Positions 1 to 6,431 of a stretch of DNA of 7,559 bases are shown one piece after another. A model generated the notes under the pieces. It had not been told where the DNA came from. It was given only the letters and a program-made list of their open reading frames with translations, and made no database searches. Position numbers and translations under genes: made by a program. Source of the DNA: Acidimicrobiales bacterium (GTDB lineage: Bacteria > Actinomycetota > Acidimicrobiia > Acidimicrobiales > Poriferisodaliceae); contig JAHDHM010000165.1 of the NCBI GenBank assembly GCA_020631315.1, positions 1 to 7,559 on the forward strand. Direction: 5' to 3'. How positions within the stretch are numbered: position 1 is the stretch's first letter; the number at the start of each line of letters is the position of its first letter.

Positions 1-338
1 GGGATCTGCAGATCGCCGATGAACTCGTCGGTTCGCACGAGGACCACGCCGGCGTTCGCACGCGTCGTGGCCCCGAGGAACGACCGTCGATCGGCGAGAC
101 GTTCGTGGACGGCGATCGACAGCGTGTCGGTGTCGTCGAGCAGTCCGGGCATGCGCAGACGCAGCTCGAACACGTCGGTGGCGAGCATCGTGCGGTCGAG
201 CAGCACGAGGCCGCCGGTTGCCGCTGCTTGAGACGCGGCCTCGCCTGCGGGGACGACCGGTGTCCGTGCCGTGGCCGACGAGGTCGCCGCGACGACGGCG
301 AGCAGCGCGATCGTCATGGCGACGGCGGACCGCCTCAC
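1..338 (-). CDS. Secreted protein of unknown function, N-terminal part (runs off window)
   Basis: An open frame on the minus strand runs without a stop from a GTG at 338-336 to the window edge (112 codons). The GTG overlaps the TGA of the upstream acetyltransferase gene as GTGA, which suggests translational coupling; an in-frame ATG at 317 (codon 8) is an alternative start. The N-terminus is a typical signal peptide: Arg-Arg, a hydrophobic core (residues about 8-18, MTIALLAVVAA) and a small-residue region ending ATA near residue 24. The mature part seen (to about residue 112) contains alternating hydrophobic stretches such as VFELRLRMPG and NAGVVLVRTD, suggesting beta structure. I do not recognise the family. 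In mycobacteria a large secreted protein (Rv3909, DUF6049) and murJ follow on this side of pcnA, so a functional equivalent is possible, but that rests on gene order only. Confidence 0.7.
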   Translation of the reverse strand, partial: MRRSAVAMTIALLAVVAATSSATARTPVVPAGEAASQAAATGGLVLLDRTMLATDVFELRLRMPGLLDDTDTLSIAVHERLADRRSFLGATTRANAGVVLVRTDEFIGDLQI

Positions 339-1045
339 GCCGTCGGCCCGAGCTCGGCTTCCAGAACAGCCAGGTCGTGAGGTTCGGGACGGAACCCGAG
401 CGCGAGGTAGAGGCCGAAGGCGCGTTCGTTGGCCATCTGGGTGTTGACCAGTGCGTGGTGTGCGCCGCGTCGCCGCATCCAACGCAGGCTGTCCATCACC
501 AGCGCACGACCGAGACCGTGCCCCTGGTGGCTGGGGCGCACTGCGAGGCGTTGGAGATAGCCGACGGTGCCGGCGCGTCCGCCGACTGCGTAGCCGATGA
601 TGCCGACGTCCGAAGGGGCGACGCGCACTCGTGCCGTCGGCGTGGCCCGAATGGCTTCGTCGAGCCCGACGTCGTCGAGCTGCCAGAAGCCGTCGAACGC
701 CGACTGGTCGGTGACGAGGATCTCCGCTCGGTCTGTCCGGCGGGCTCGGCGTAGGTCGGCGGTGGGGCGGACGAGGTCGTCGAGGTCGTGTCGCAGCAGA
801 TGCAGTCGCTCACGTTCGGTGAAGCCTGCTTCGCGGAACGAGATCTCCTCGGCGGGTGTCAGTGCCGAGGTGACGACGCGGTCGACGCCGCGGTCTCGCA
901 GCGTGTCGGTCGTGAGGCGGATCGCGTTGGCCGACACGGGACGTCGTCCGGGTACCGGCGCGACGTAGGCGGTGCGAGCATCGCCGCGCCATGCGCGGAC
1001 GCGTAGGCGTTCGTCACCCCAGCGCTGGATCTCGGTGCGTGTCAC
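335..1045 (-). CDS. GNAT-family N-acetyltransferase with degenerate N-terminal half
   Basis: The 236-aa product should transfer an acetyl group from acetyl-CoA to an unidentified amine. Its C-terminal half carries the GNAT core: motif A with LQRLAVRPSHQGHGLGRAL around residues 164-182, including the pyrophosphate-binding Q-G-H-G-L-G loop at 174-179, and motif B with Asn201, Asn206 and GLYLALGF at 211-218. The N-terminal half (about 55-90) has SFREAGFTERERLHLL, which resembles the last strands of a second GNAT domain but lacks an acetyl-CoA loop, so this is probably a tandem GNAT with one dead copy. The start is GTG; GAGG at 1055-1052 lies six bases upstream and no earlier in-frame start exists. 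The stop overlaps the GTG of the secreted protein. The gene follows carD by 87 bases on the same strand. Mycobacteria have a Nudix gene (mutT4) near this place. The substrate cannot be told from sequence. Confidence 0.85.
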   Translation of the reverse strand: MTRTEIQRWGDERLRVRAWRGDARTAYVAPVPGRRPVSANAIRLTTDTLRDRGVDRVVTSALTPAEEISFREAGFTERERLHLLRHDLDDLVRPTADLRRARRTDRAEILVTDQSAFDGFWQLDDVGLDEAIRATPTARVRVAPSDVGIIGYAVGGRAGTVGYLQRLAVRPSHQGHGLGRALVMDSLRWMRRRGAHHALVNTQMANERAFGLYLALGFRPEPHDLAVLEAELGPTA

Positions 1046-1081
1046 CTCGGGCCTCGGCTCACACGTCGGTCGAACGACGCG

Positions 1082-1087
1082 AGCGTA
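1082..1087 (-). promoter_or_regulatory. Possible -10 element upstream of the GNAT gene
   Basis: The minus strand reads TACGCT at 1087-1082, the same hexamer as the one just before pcnA. It would start a transcript near 1075, leaving about 30 bases of leader containing GAGG at 1055-1052 before the GTG at 1045. No good -35 hexamer lies 16-18 bases further upstream. It would give the acetyltransferase gene a promoter independent of carD. This is motif spotting only. Confidence 0.3.
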
Positions 1088-1132
1088 ATGCGGAGAGCCG
1101 TGCGGGGTGGGTCCGTGAGGGTCCCGGCTGAC

Positions 1133-1618
1133 TCAGTCGTCGGCGAGGCGGTCCGCGACGGCCTGGAGTGCCTGGTCCTCGGTGACGTCCATGCTGATGG
1201 ACAGCTCGCTGATCAGGATCTGCCGCGACTTCTCGAGCATCGACTTCTCACCGGCGGACAGACCCTTGGCCGCTTCACGCAGTGCGAGGTTCCGGACGAC
1301 CTCGGCCACCTGGTAGACGTCGCCCGACTTGAGCTTCTCCTGGTGGTTCTTGAAGCGACGGCTCCAGTTGGCGGGCTCGCGGATGTCCTTCTTGGCGAGG
1401 AGCTCGAACAGGTCCTCGACGTCGTCCTCGTCGATGGGCGGACGCATGCCGACCTCGTCGACCTTGTCGACGGGCACGGACAGCTTGAGGTCGCCGTGGG
1501 CCGTCTTCAGGTTGAGGTACTCCCGCGACTCGCCGAAGGCGTCGCGGGTCTCTCGCGAGAGGATCACCGCAGCACCGTGGTGCGGGTAGATGACGTTGTC
1601 ACCGACCTTGAAGTCCAT
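1133..1618 (-). CDS. carD: CarD-family RNA polymerase-binding transcription regulator
   Basis: CarD binds the RNA polymerase beta subunit and upstream promoter DNA and stabilises the open complex, notably at rRNA promoters; it is essential in mycobacteria. The 161-aa product matches the family length. The N-terminal RNAP-interaction domain (1-55) begins MDFKVGDNVIYPHHGAA and the helical DNA-binding domain includes EPANWSRRFK (81-90), with the conserved Trp85 that wedges into the promoter, and GLSAGEKSMLEKSRQIL (119-135). Arg25, an RNAP contact in mycobacteria, is kept, but position 47 is Ser where I recall Arg in M. tuberculosis. I chose the ATG at 1618 because homologues start at this residue; the open frame extends 40 codons further but that stretch is unlike CarD and overlaps the pcnA promoter region. 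No strong ribosome-binding site is seen. The gene is divergent from pcnA across 152 bases, and no convincing promoter hexamers could be assigned to it. Confidence 0.96.
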   Translation of the reverse strand: MDFKVGDNVIYPHHGAAVILSRETRDAFGESREYLNLKTAHGDLKLSVPVDKVDEVGMRPPIDEDDVEDLFELLAKKDIREPANWSRRFKNHQEKLKSGDVYQVAEVVRNLALREAAKGLSAGEKSMLEKSRQILISELSISMDVTEDQALQAVADRLADD

Positions 1619-1758
1619 GGGGATCCCGTCGTCGAGTTGCCTGGAAGGGGGCGCGTCCGACCCGAGGGCCGCACACATGAACCAGCAAGATTGCCAGACG
1701 TAGCCCAGTACTACCAGTGGTCGTGGCGCTTTCCACATCGCGGAGGGTGTTCGCGACG

Positions 1759-1771
1759 TACGCTCCCGCGG
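1759..1771 (+). promoter_or_regulatory. Candidate -10 element and leaderless start for pcnA
   Basis: TACGCT at 1759-1764 is followed by six bases and then the GTG at 1771, so a transcript from this hexamer would begin at or next to the start codon. There is no Shine-Dalgarno at usable distance from this GTG (GGAGGG at 1742-1747 is 23 bases away), fitting leaderless translation, which is common in actinobacteria. No clear -35 hexamer is present 16-18 bases upstream. The same arrangement precedes two other genes in this window. Confidence 0.45.
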
Positions 1772-3105
1772 TGACCACTCCGCCGCCGACCGCTGACGCC
1801 GAGGGCATCGCGCGCGTCATCTCCTCCGCGGCACCCGTGTCCGCTCGTCTCGCCGACGAGGGCTATCGGTCCTATGTGGTCGGCGGGCTCGTCCGTGACC
1901 TGCTGCTCGGTGTCGCCGACGAGACCGACTCCGACGTCGACATGACCACGGACGCGCTGCCTGCCGAGGTGAAGCGGATCGTCGCCCCGATCGCCGACGA
2001 CCTGTGGGCGGTCGGCGAGCGGTTCGGCACGATCGGCTGTCGTGTCGACGGTGTGGAGTTCGAGATCACGACGCATCGTGCCGAGCGCTACGACCCTGCG
2101 TCTCGCAAGCCGACGGTGGAGTTCTCGACGGCGATCGACGCTGATCTGTCCCGACGTGACTTCACGGTCAACGCGATGGCGATCTCACTGCCGGACGGGA
2201 CGGTCGTGGACCCGTTCGACGGTGCGAGCGATCTGGCGGCCCGGCGGCTTCGCACACCCGACGATCCGGTGCGCTCCTTCGACGACGATCCGCTGCGTGT
2301 GCTTCGTGCGGCTCGATTTCGTGCGGCGCACGACCTGGAACCGGCCGATGCGCTCGTCGACGGTGCACGGGAGGTCGTGAGCCGTCTCGACATCGTGTCC
2401 GCCGAACGCAAACGGGTGGAGCTCGACAAGTTGTTGGCGACGTCACGACCGTCGGTGGGTCTTGCGTTGCTGGAGGACATCGGCGCCTGGCCGTGGTTGC
2501 TGCCGCATCTGCAGTGGCTCGACGTCGCGCGCGTCGGCGATGCCGTCGACGCGGTGTCGATCGATCGGGCAGCCGGTGTGCCGACGTCCGACGCGCAGGA
2601 GCTCCCGAGCGACCTTCGCCTGCTCGTGCGTCGATCGGTGCTGTTGGGCGGCCTCGGCGGCGAACGAAGGGTGGCGGGCAGCGTCGTGGACGAGGCGCTG
2701 TCGTCGCTGCGTCACTCGAAGATCGATCGGCGCAGGACCTGTCGCGTCGTCGACGCGGTGCATCTGGTGCTCGACGCCGGCGTGAGCGATCCGACCATCC
2801 GTCGGGCGGCGGCGTCGCTGCGTGCCGACCTTCCGGGTCTGCCGATGGCGCTCGCGGTCATCGACACCGCGCTCGCTGACGCCTGCGCCGATGCGTTGAC
2901 GGCGCTCGCAGCGCGTGAACCTCTCGATCACTTCGGCCCCGGTCTGGACGGTCGCGAGATCATGCAGCTGCTCGGCGTCGACAGCGGTCGGATCGTCGGC
3001 GACGCCAACGAACTGCTCACGGCGATACGCCTCGACGAGGGTCCTCGTCCGCCGGAAGAGCTGCGTCGACGGCTTCGAGAGTGGGCTGCTGACCGAGTCG
3101 ACTGA
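1771..3105 (+). CDS. pcnA: CCA tRNA nucleotidyltransferase / poly(A) polymerase family, HD motif lost
   Basis: The enzyme adds or repairs the 3' CCA end of tRNAs using CTP and ATP; actinobacterial members are usually named PcnA or CCA-adding enzyme. The class II nucleotidyltransferase head is intact in the 444-aa product: VVGGLVRD (36-43) with the GG nucleotide-binding pair, the metal-binding DVD (Asp55, Asp57), RRDFTVNAMA (128-137), DDPLRVLRAARF (172-183) and SAERKRVELDKLL (210-222). The C-terminal tail LDGREIMQLLG (392-402) and EGPRPPEEL also match actinobacterial PcnA. The middle domain is unusual: the LLHDIGKP-type HD metal site expected in this subfamily is replaced near 288-298 by RSVLLGGLGGE. 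The GTG at 1771 was chosen because it gives a family-like N-terminus and follows a -10-like hexamer; GTG at 1717 or 1747 are alternatives. A perfect hairpin follows the stop. Confidence 0.93.
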   Translation: MTTPPPTADAEGIARVISSAAPVSARLADEGYRSYVVGGLVRDLLLGVADETDSDVDMTTDALPAEVKRIVAPIADDLWAVGERFGTIGCRVDGVEFEITTHRAERYDPASRKPTVEFSTAIDADLSRRDFTVNAMAISLPDGTVVDPFDGASDLAARRLRTPDDPVRSFDDDPLRVLRAARFRAAHDLEPADALVDGAREVVSRLDIVSAERKRVELDKLLATSRPSVGLALLEDIGAWPWLLPHLQWLDVARVGDAVDAVSIDRAAGVPTSDAQELPSDLRLLVRRSVLLGGLGGERRVAGSVVDEALSSLRHSKIDRRRTCRVVDAVHLVLDAGVSDPTIRRAAASLRADLPGLPMALAVIDTALADACADALTALAAREPLDHFGPGLDGREIMQLLGVDSGRIVGDANELLTAIRLDEGPRPPEELRRRLREWAADRVD

Positions 3106-3120
3106 CGGGCCTCGCCCGTC
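3104..3120 (+). terminator. Perfect 7-bp hairpin at the pcnA stop codon
   Basis: GACGGGC, a 3-base loop CTC, and GCCCGTC form a perfect GC-rich hairpin that begins within the pcnA TGA. No T-run follows, so it would be a U-less actinobacterial-type terminator or an mRNA 3' stabiliser. Its position between pcnA and the separately promoted DUF5318 gene supports such a role. Confidence 0.5.
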
Positions 3121-3151
3121 GTCCGCCGGAGGGGCGCGGCTGCCTCGCGAG

Positions 3152-3164
3152 TACCCTCGCACCG
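3152..3164 (+). promoter_or_regulatory. Candidate -10 element and leaderless start for the DUF5318 gene
   Basis: TACCCT at 3152-3157 is followed by six bases and the GTG at 3164, with no ribosome-binding site between. The hexamer and the next two bases (TACCCTCG) are identical to those before the PBP gene. No clear -35 hexamer is seen. Confidence 0.5.
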
Positions 3165-3556
3165 TGGGTTTCCATCCGGGACGAGCAGCGACCGACGCCG
3201 CGTCGGGCGCCGGAGCGATCGACTATCGCCTGCAGCGTCGCCGCACACTCGCGGATCTGCGCAACGGTCGCGTCGCACCGTCCGAGGTGTGCGACGCACA
3301 TCCTGAACTCCTGCGGGTGGCCCGCAACTGCGGTGTCATGTCGAACCGCAAGTGCCCGGTGTGTGACCAGCGCGGTGGCATGACGTCGATCCACTACGTG
3401 TTCGGACCGCGGCTCCCTGCGTCGGGCAAGTTGGCCCTGAACGACGCGGAGCTGCAGCGGTTCGCGCAGCGCTCCGGTGACTTCGCGGCCTACGAGGTCG
3501 AGGTCTGCGCCGAGTGCGGCTGGAACCACCTGCTCCAGCGTCGACCCCTGACCTGA
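3164..3556 (+). CDS. DUF5318 zinc-ribbon protein
   Basis: This 130-aa soluble protein matches the actinobacterial DUF5318 family, whose biochemical function is unknown. It has two CxxC knuckles, CPVC at 64-67 and CAEC at 115-118, which likely bind one zinc ion, plus family-typical stretches: YRLQRRRTLADLRNG (21-35), CDAHPELLRVARNCG (43-57), HYVFGPRLPASG (78-89) and ending ECGWNHLL. There is no signal peptide or membrane segment. I chose the GTG at 3164 because it lies six bases after a -10-like hexamer and gives the usual family length; the open frame upstream only overlaps pcnA. In M. tuberculosis the family member (Rv0049, from memory) also lies directly before ponA1, so the conserved pairing with a class A PBP hints at a cell-wall or division role, which is inference. 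A 16-base tandem repeat covers its stop codon. Confidence 0.88.
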   Translation: MGFHPGRAATDAASGAGAIDYRLQRRRTLADLRNGRVAPSEVCDAHPELLRVARNCGVMSNRKCPVCDQRGGMTSIHYVFGPRLPASGKLALNDAELQRFAQRSGDFAAYEVEVCAECGWNHLLQRRPLT

Positions 3557-3579
3557 TCCGAGGCTGACCTGACCCGAGG
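3548..3579 (+). repeat. Tandem 16-base repeat across the DUF5318 stop codon
   Basis: Two head-to-tail 16-base copies, CTGACCTGATCCGAGG (3548-3563) and CTGACCTGACCCGAGG (3564-3579), differ at one base. The stop TGA (3554-3556) lies inside the first copy. The second copy can also pair as GACCT/AGGTC with a 6-base loop (3566-3581). It reads as a recent slippage duplication; no T-run follows. Confidence 0.85.
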
Positions 3580-3648
3580 TCGCCCGCTCTGAGCCGACGC
3601 TGCTGCGTGCTGATCGTTCGGTGACGCCCTCGGACCGTCGGACACTTC

Positions 3649-3662
3649 TACCCTCGTCGCCA
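3649..3662 (+). promoter_or_regulatory. Candidate -10 element and leaderless start for the PBP gene
   Basis: TACCCT at 3649-3654 is followed by seven bases and the ATG at 3662, again without any Shine-Dalgarno. It shares TACCCTCG with the element before the DUF5318 gene. The 105-base gap upstream shows no convincing -35 hexamer and otherwise only the tandem repeat. Confidence 0.5.
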
Positions 3663-5866
3663 TGGCCACCCGCAGCCGGCGATCGTCTCGCCGTCGTCGA
3701 GCGAAGTCCGGAGGCCGCCGCCTCCGTCGGGCCATGTACGTCCTCGTGCTGGTGTCGGTCGCCGGTGTCGCCGGGTTCATCCAGGTGCTCGGTCGTCTCG
3801 ACCTACCGGATGCTGCTGCAGCAGCCGACGAGACGACGATCATCGTCGACCGCGACGGTGAGGAGATCGCCCGCCTCCACGGTGAACAGAACCGCGTGCC
3901 CATGTCGCTCGACGAGGTGTCGCCGGTGCTCATCGACGCGGTCATCGCCGCCGAGGACCGTGACTTCTTCACCCACCCCGGCGTCGACCCGTTGGCGATC
4001 GCCCGAGCGCTGTGGGCCGACATTCGCAGCGAGGGCGTGTTGCAGGGCGGTTCGACGATCACCCAGCAGTACGTGAAGAACGCGTTCCTGACGCCAGAGC
4101 GGACGTTGGTTCGCAAGCTCAAGGAAGCATCGCTGTCGATCAAACTCGAACGCGAGACCGACAAGCGGGAGATCCTCGAGGGCTACCTCAACACCATCTA
4201 CTTCGGTCGCGGTGCCTACGGGATCGGTGCGGCCGCCGAGGTGTGGTTCGGTGTCGGCGCCGGTGAGCTCGACATCGCTCAGGCGTCGTATCTCGCCGGC
4301 CTCATCCGGGCTCCTGAGACCGCCGACATCAGTCGCGATCACCAGGTGAACGAGGCGTACCGGCGCCGGACGTCGGTCCTCGTCGCGATGCTCCAGGAGG
4401 GCTACATCACCCAGGCGGAGTTCGATGCGGTCGAGGCACGACCGATCGAGGGGTACACGTTGCCGCGGGTCGCGAACTCGTCGGTGCAGTTGTCGCCGAA
4501 GGCCGAGCTGGCCGAGGCGGGTTACGTCGTCGAGATGATGCGCCAGGAGCTCACGGAGCGATACGGCAGTCGTTCGGTGTTCCAGGGCGGTCTGCGGGTC
4601 ACGTCGACGATCGATCTCGATCTGCAGCTCGAGGCGCAGCGTGCCGCCACCGAGCTGTTGGACGATCCCGACGAGCCGACGGCGGCGATCGTGGTGCTCG
4701 ACCAGGTCGGTGGCATCCGTGCGCTGGTCGGTGGTCGCGACTTCGAGGCCTCTCAGGTGAACCTGGCGACGGGCGTCGACGGCGGTGGTTCGGGCCGTCA
4801 GCCCGGTTCGTCGTTCAAGCCGATCGTGCTCGCCGAGGCGTTGCGGCAAGGCATCTCACCGTTGTCGGAGTTCGATTCGCCGGCGTCGATGGACTTCCCG
4901 GGACTCAACGACGGTGACACGTGGACGGTCGGCAACTACGACGGCGTCGACCTCGGTGTCGTCGACCTGTTCGCTGCCACGCGGACCTCGTCGAACACGG
5001 CGTATGCGCAGTTGATCCTGGAGACGGGCCCGAGTCCTGTGGACGACCTCGCGGGACGGCTCGGGGTGACCGCGCCCCTCGATCCGGTGCACAGCCTGGT
5101 GCTCGGCACCCAGGAGGTGTCGGTGCTCGACATGGCCTCCGCGTACTCGACGTTCGCGAACCGCGGAGAGCAGCGCGACCCGTCGATCCTCCTGGAGGTC
5201 GTGGACCGTGACGGTGAGGTCCTCGATCGGCAGGCCTCGTCGGCGACGAGAGTCCTCTCGAGTCAGCAGGCCGACATCGTGACGTCGGTGCTGCAGCAGG
5301 TCGTCACCGACGGCACGGGCCGACGTGCGGCCATCGACGGTGTGCCCACCGCGGGCAAGACGGGCACCACCCAGGATCATCGTGATGCGTGGTTCGTCGG
5401 CTACACGCCGAGGTTCACCGCTGCGGTGTGGGTCGGTCACGCTGCGTCGAATCAGCCGATGTTGAACGTCGCCGGGGTGGACGAGGTGACCGGCGGGTCG
5501 ATCCCGGCCGCGATCTGGCGTGACGTCGTCGCGTACGCCCACCGCGATCTCGAGGCCGGCTCGTTCGTCGCGCCCGACTCGTTCCCCGGAGAGGTGTTGC
5601 GGGTCGAGTCCGACCCGACCACCACGACGACCTCGCCCCCTCCCGAGGACCCAGCACCAGTCGACACAGCACCCGACGAGACCGGTTCGGAGGAGTCGCC
5701 TGAGGGTGGCGAGACGACGACCACGACATCGGCGCCCGCCGACGGGGAGTCGCCACCGACGACCGATCAGCCGGCGGACACCACCACGACCGTGCCGGAG
5801 ACGACGACTGCACCAGCGGACAACGAGGCCAACGAGTCCGACACCGACGACGGGGGCGATGCGTGA
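3662..5866 (+). CDS. Class A penicillin-binding protein (transglycosylase/transpeptidase)
   Basis: This bifunctional peptidoglycan synthase polymerises lipid II into glycan strands and cross-links the stem peptides on the outer face of the membrane. The 734-aa product has an Arg-rich cytoplasmic tip (1-24) and one membrane segment (about 25-43). The GT51 domain carries IAAEDRDFFTHPG (95-107, catalytic Glu98), GGSTITQQYVKN (129-140), RKLKEASLSIKLE (151-163) and EGYLNTIYFGRGAYG (173-187). The transpeptidase domain has SSFK (383-386, nucleophile Ser383), SSN (443-445) and KTGTT (566-570), so both active sites look intact. There is no PASTA domain; the tail from about 652 to 734 is disordered and Thr/Pro/Asp/Glu-rich with two TTTTT runs. 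It is the ponA1/pbp1a type. The ATG at 3662 follows a -10-like hexamer, and the TGA overlaps the next GTG as GTGA. Confidence 0.96.
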   Translation: MATRSRRSSRRRRAKSGGRRLRRAMYVLVLVSVAGVAGFIQVLGRLDLPDAAAAADETTIIVDRDGEEIARLHGEQNRVPMSLDEVSPVLIDAVIAAEDRDFFTHPGVDPLAIARALWADIRSEGVLQGGSTITQQYVKNAFLTPERTLVRKLKEASLSIKLERETDKREILEGYLNTIYFGRGAYGIGAAAEVWFGVGAGELDIAQASYLAGLIRAPETADISRDHQVNEAYRRRTSVLVAMLQEGYITQAEFDAVEARPIEGYTLPRVANSSVQLSPKAELAEAGYVVEMMRQELTERYGSRSVFQGGLRVTSTIDLDLQLEAQRAATELLDDPDEPTAAIVVLDQVGGIRALVGGRDFEASQVNLATGVDGGGSGRQPGSSFKPIVLAEALRQGISPLSEFDSPASMDFPGLNDGDTWTVGNYDGVDLGVVDLFAATRTSSNTAYAQLILETGPSPVDDLAGRLGVTAPLDPVHSLVLGTQEVSVLDMASAYSTFANRGEQRDPSILLEVVDRDGEVLDRQASSATRVLSSQQADIVTSVLQQVVTDGTGRRAAIDGVPTAGKTGTTQDHRDAWFVGYTPRFTAAVWVGHAASNQPMLNVAGVDEVTGGSIPAAIWRDVVAYAHRDLEAGSFVAPDSFPGEVLRVESDPTTTTTSPPPEDPAPVDTAPDETGSEESPEGGETTTTTSAPADGESPPTTDQPADTTTTVPETTTAPADNEANESDTDDGGDA

Positions 5867-6225
5867 TCGCACCCCAGCTGCGTCGGCGCGGTGCACTCGC
5901 CGCTCTCGCGACGGTGCTCATCGCTGCCGGATGTGGTGCTCCAGCGGGTGACCCCGTGGTCTCGACCACCGCCGGCACAGTGGTCGACGAGAACGCGACC
6001 GCCTCCGCCGTAGATGCCACGACGACCACCACTGCCGCAGACGTCGCGACGACCACCACCGTGCTGCCGCCGTCTCCGCCGTCGTTCCGTCCGGTCCGAT
6101 CTCGGTGCTCGTCGCCGACGGAGCCGATCTGTGGCGGCAGGGTCTCATGGGCATCGAGGACCTGGCCGGGTGGGACGGCATGTGGTTCGCGTTCGACGAG
6201 GACCGCGACGGCGGCTTCTGGATGA
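5863..6225 (+). pseudogene. N-terminal part of a DUF192 lipoprotein, frameshifted
   Basis: The GTG at 5863-5865 overlaps the PBP stop as GTGA. The frame encodes a lipoprotein signal: basic LRRRG (residues 6-10), hydrophobic ALAALATVLI and the lipobox-like AAGC with Cys24, then a Thr/Ala linker with two TTTT-type runs (to about residue 67). After roughly position 6093 this frame becomes Arg/Ser/Thr-rich nonsense and stops at 6225, while the DUF192 domain appears one frame back. The sensible reading is a single protein of about 188 residues that has lost one base somewhere in about 6060-6095; adding one G to CCGG at 6091-6094 would join PSFRP to GPISVLVADG. A sequencing or assembly error, a real inactivating mutation and programmed slippage cannot be told apart here. 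I see no X-XXY-YYZ slippery heptamer at the junction. Confidence 0.7.
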
Positions 6226-6428
6226 AGGACACGTTGCTGCCCCTCTCGATCGCTTGGATCGACTCGTCCGGCACGGTTGTCGCGGTGGCCGACATGGACC
6301 CGTGTCTCGAGGACCCCTGTGCCGTGTACTCGCCCGGCGCGGTCTACCGGTTCGCGTTGGAGGTGGAGCAGGGTCGCCTGGCCGAACTCGGCCTCGGTGT
6401 GGGCGCTGCGGTGGTCGCCCCCGGCTAG
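6105..6428 (+). CDS. DUF192 domain protein (C-terminal body of the frameshifted lipoprotein)
   Basis: The 107-residue open frame from the GTG at 6105 holds a nearly complete DUF192 domain, a small beta-rich fold of unknown function found in exported bacterial proteins. Hallmarks are RQGLMGIEDL (11-20), DGMWFAFDE (24-32), FWMKDTLLPLSIAWID (38-53) and VADMDPC (61-67) with a second Cys at 72, which may form a disulfide. The frame is clearly domain-like a few codons before 6105 (GPIS from 6093), and 6105 has no ribosome-binding site, so it is probably not the true start. The gene most likely began at 5863 with a lipoprotein signal in the other frame, giving a membrane-anchored exterior protein coupled to the PBP. 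The body itself has no stop or missing motif, suggesting the frameshift is recent or an artefact. Confidence 0.85.
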   Translation: MLVADGADLWRQGLMGIEDLAGWDGMWFAFDEDRDGGFWMKDTLLPLSIAWIDSSGTVVAVADMDPCLEDPCAVYSPGAVYRFALEVEQGRLAELGLGVGAAVVAPG

Positions 6429-6431
6429 CGA

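Noticed and set aside
3..14. Perfect 12-base palindrome GATCTGCAGATC
   Set aside because: It lies inside the secreted-protein coding frame and no second copy or promoter context was seen, so chance is the simplest reading.
1090..1132. Terminator after carD (AGCCG...CGGCT)
   Set aside because: Only a 5-bp stem with a loop over 20 bases and no T-run; the GGGTCC copies at 1109 and 1119 are direct rather than inverted repeats.
1619..1738. 40-codon N-terminal extension of carD
   Set aside because: The open frame reaches an upstream ATG at 1738, but the extension is unlike CarD and would run across the divergent pcnA control region; homologues begin at the MDFKVGD residue.
1717..1770. Earlier GTG starts for pcnA (1717, 1747)
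   Set aside because: They lack a properly spaced ribosome-binding site and add residues outside the family; the GTG at 1771 fits a -10 element six bases away.
1619..1770. carD promoter hexamers
   Set aside because: Several weak candidates (TAGTAC, TACGTC, CAATCT on the minus strand) exist but none has a credible -35 partner, so no call was made.
3803..4849. Minus-strand open frame of 348 codons opposite the PBP
   Set aside because: Arg/His/Leu/Asp-rich shadow of the GT51 and transpeptidase coding sequence with no recognisable motif.
6060..6105. Programmed -1 frameshifting in the DUF192 gene
   Set aside because: No slippery heptamer of the X-XXY-YYZ kind is present in the junction; a missing base explains the data more simply.
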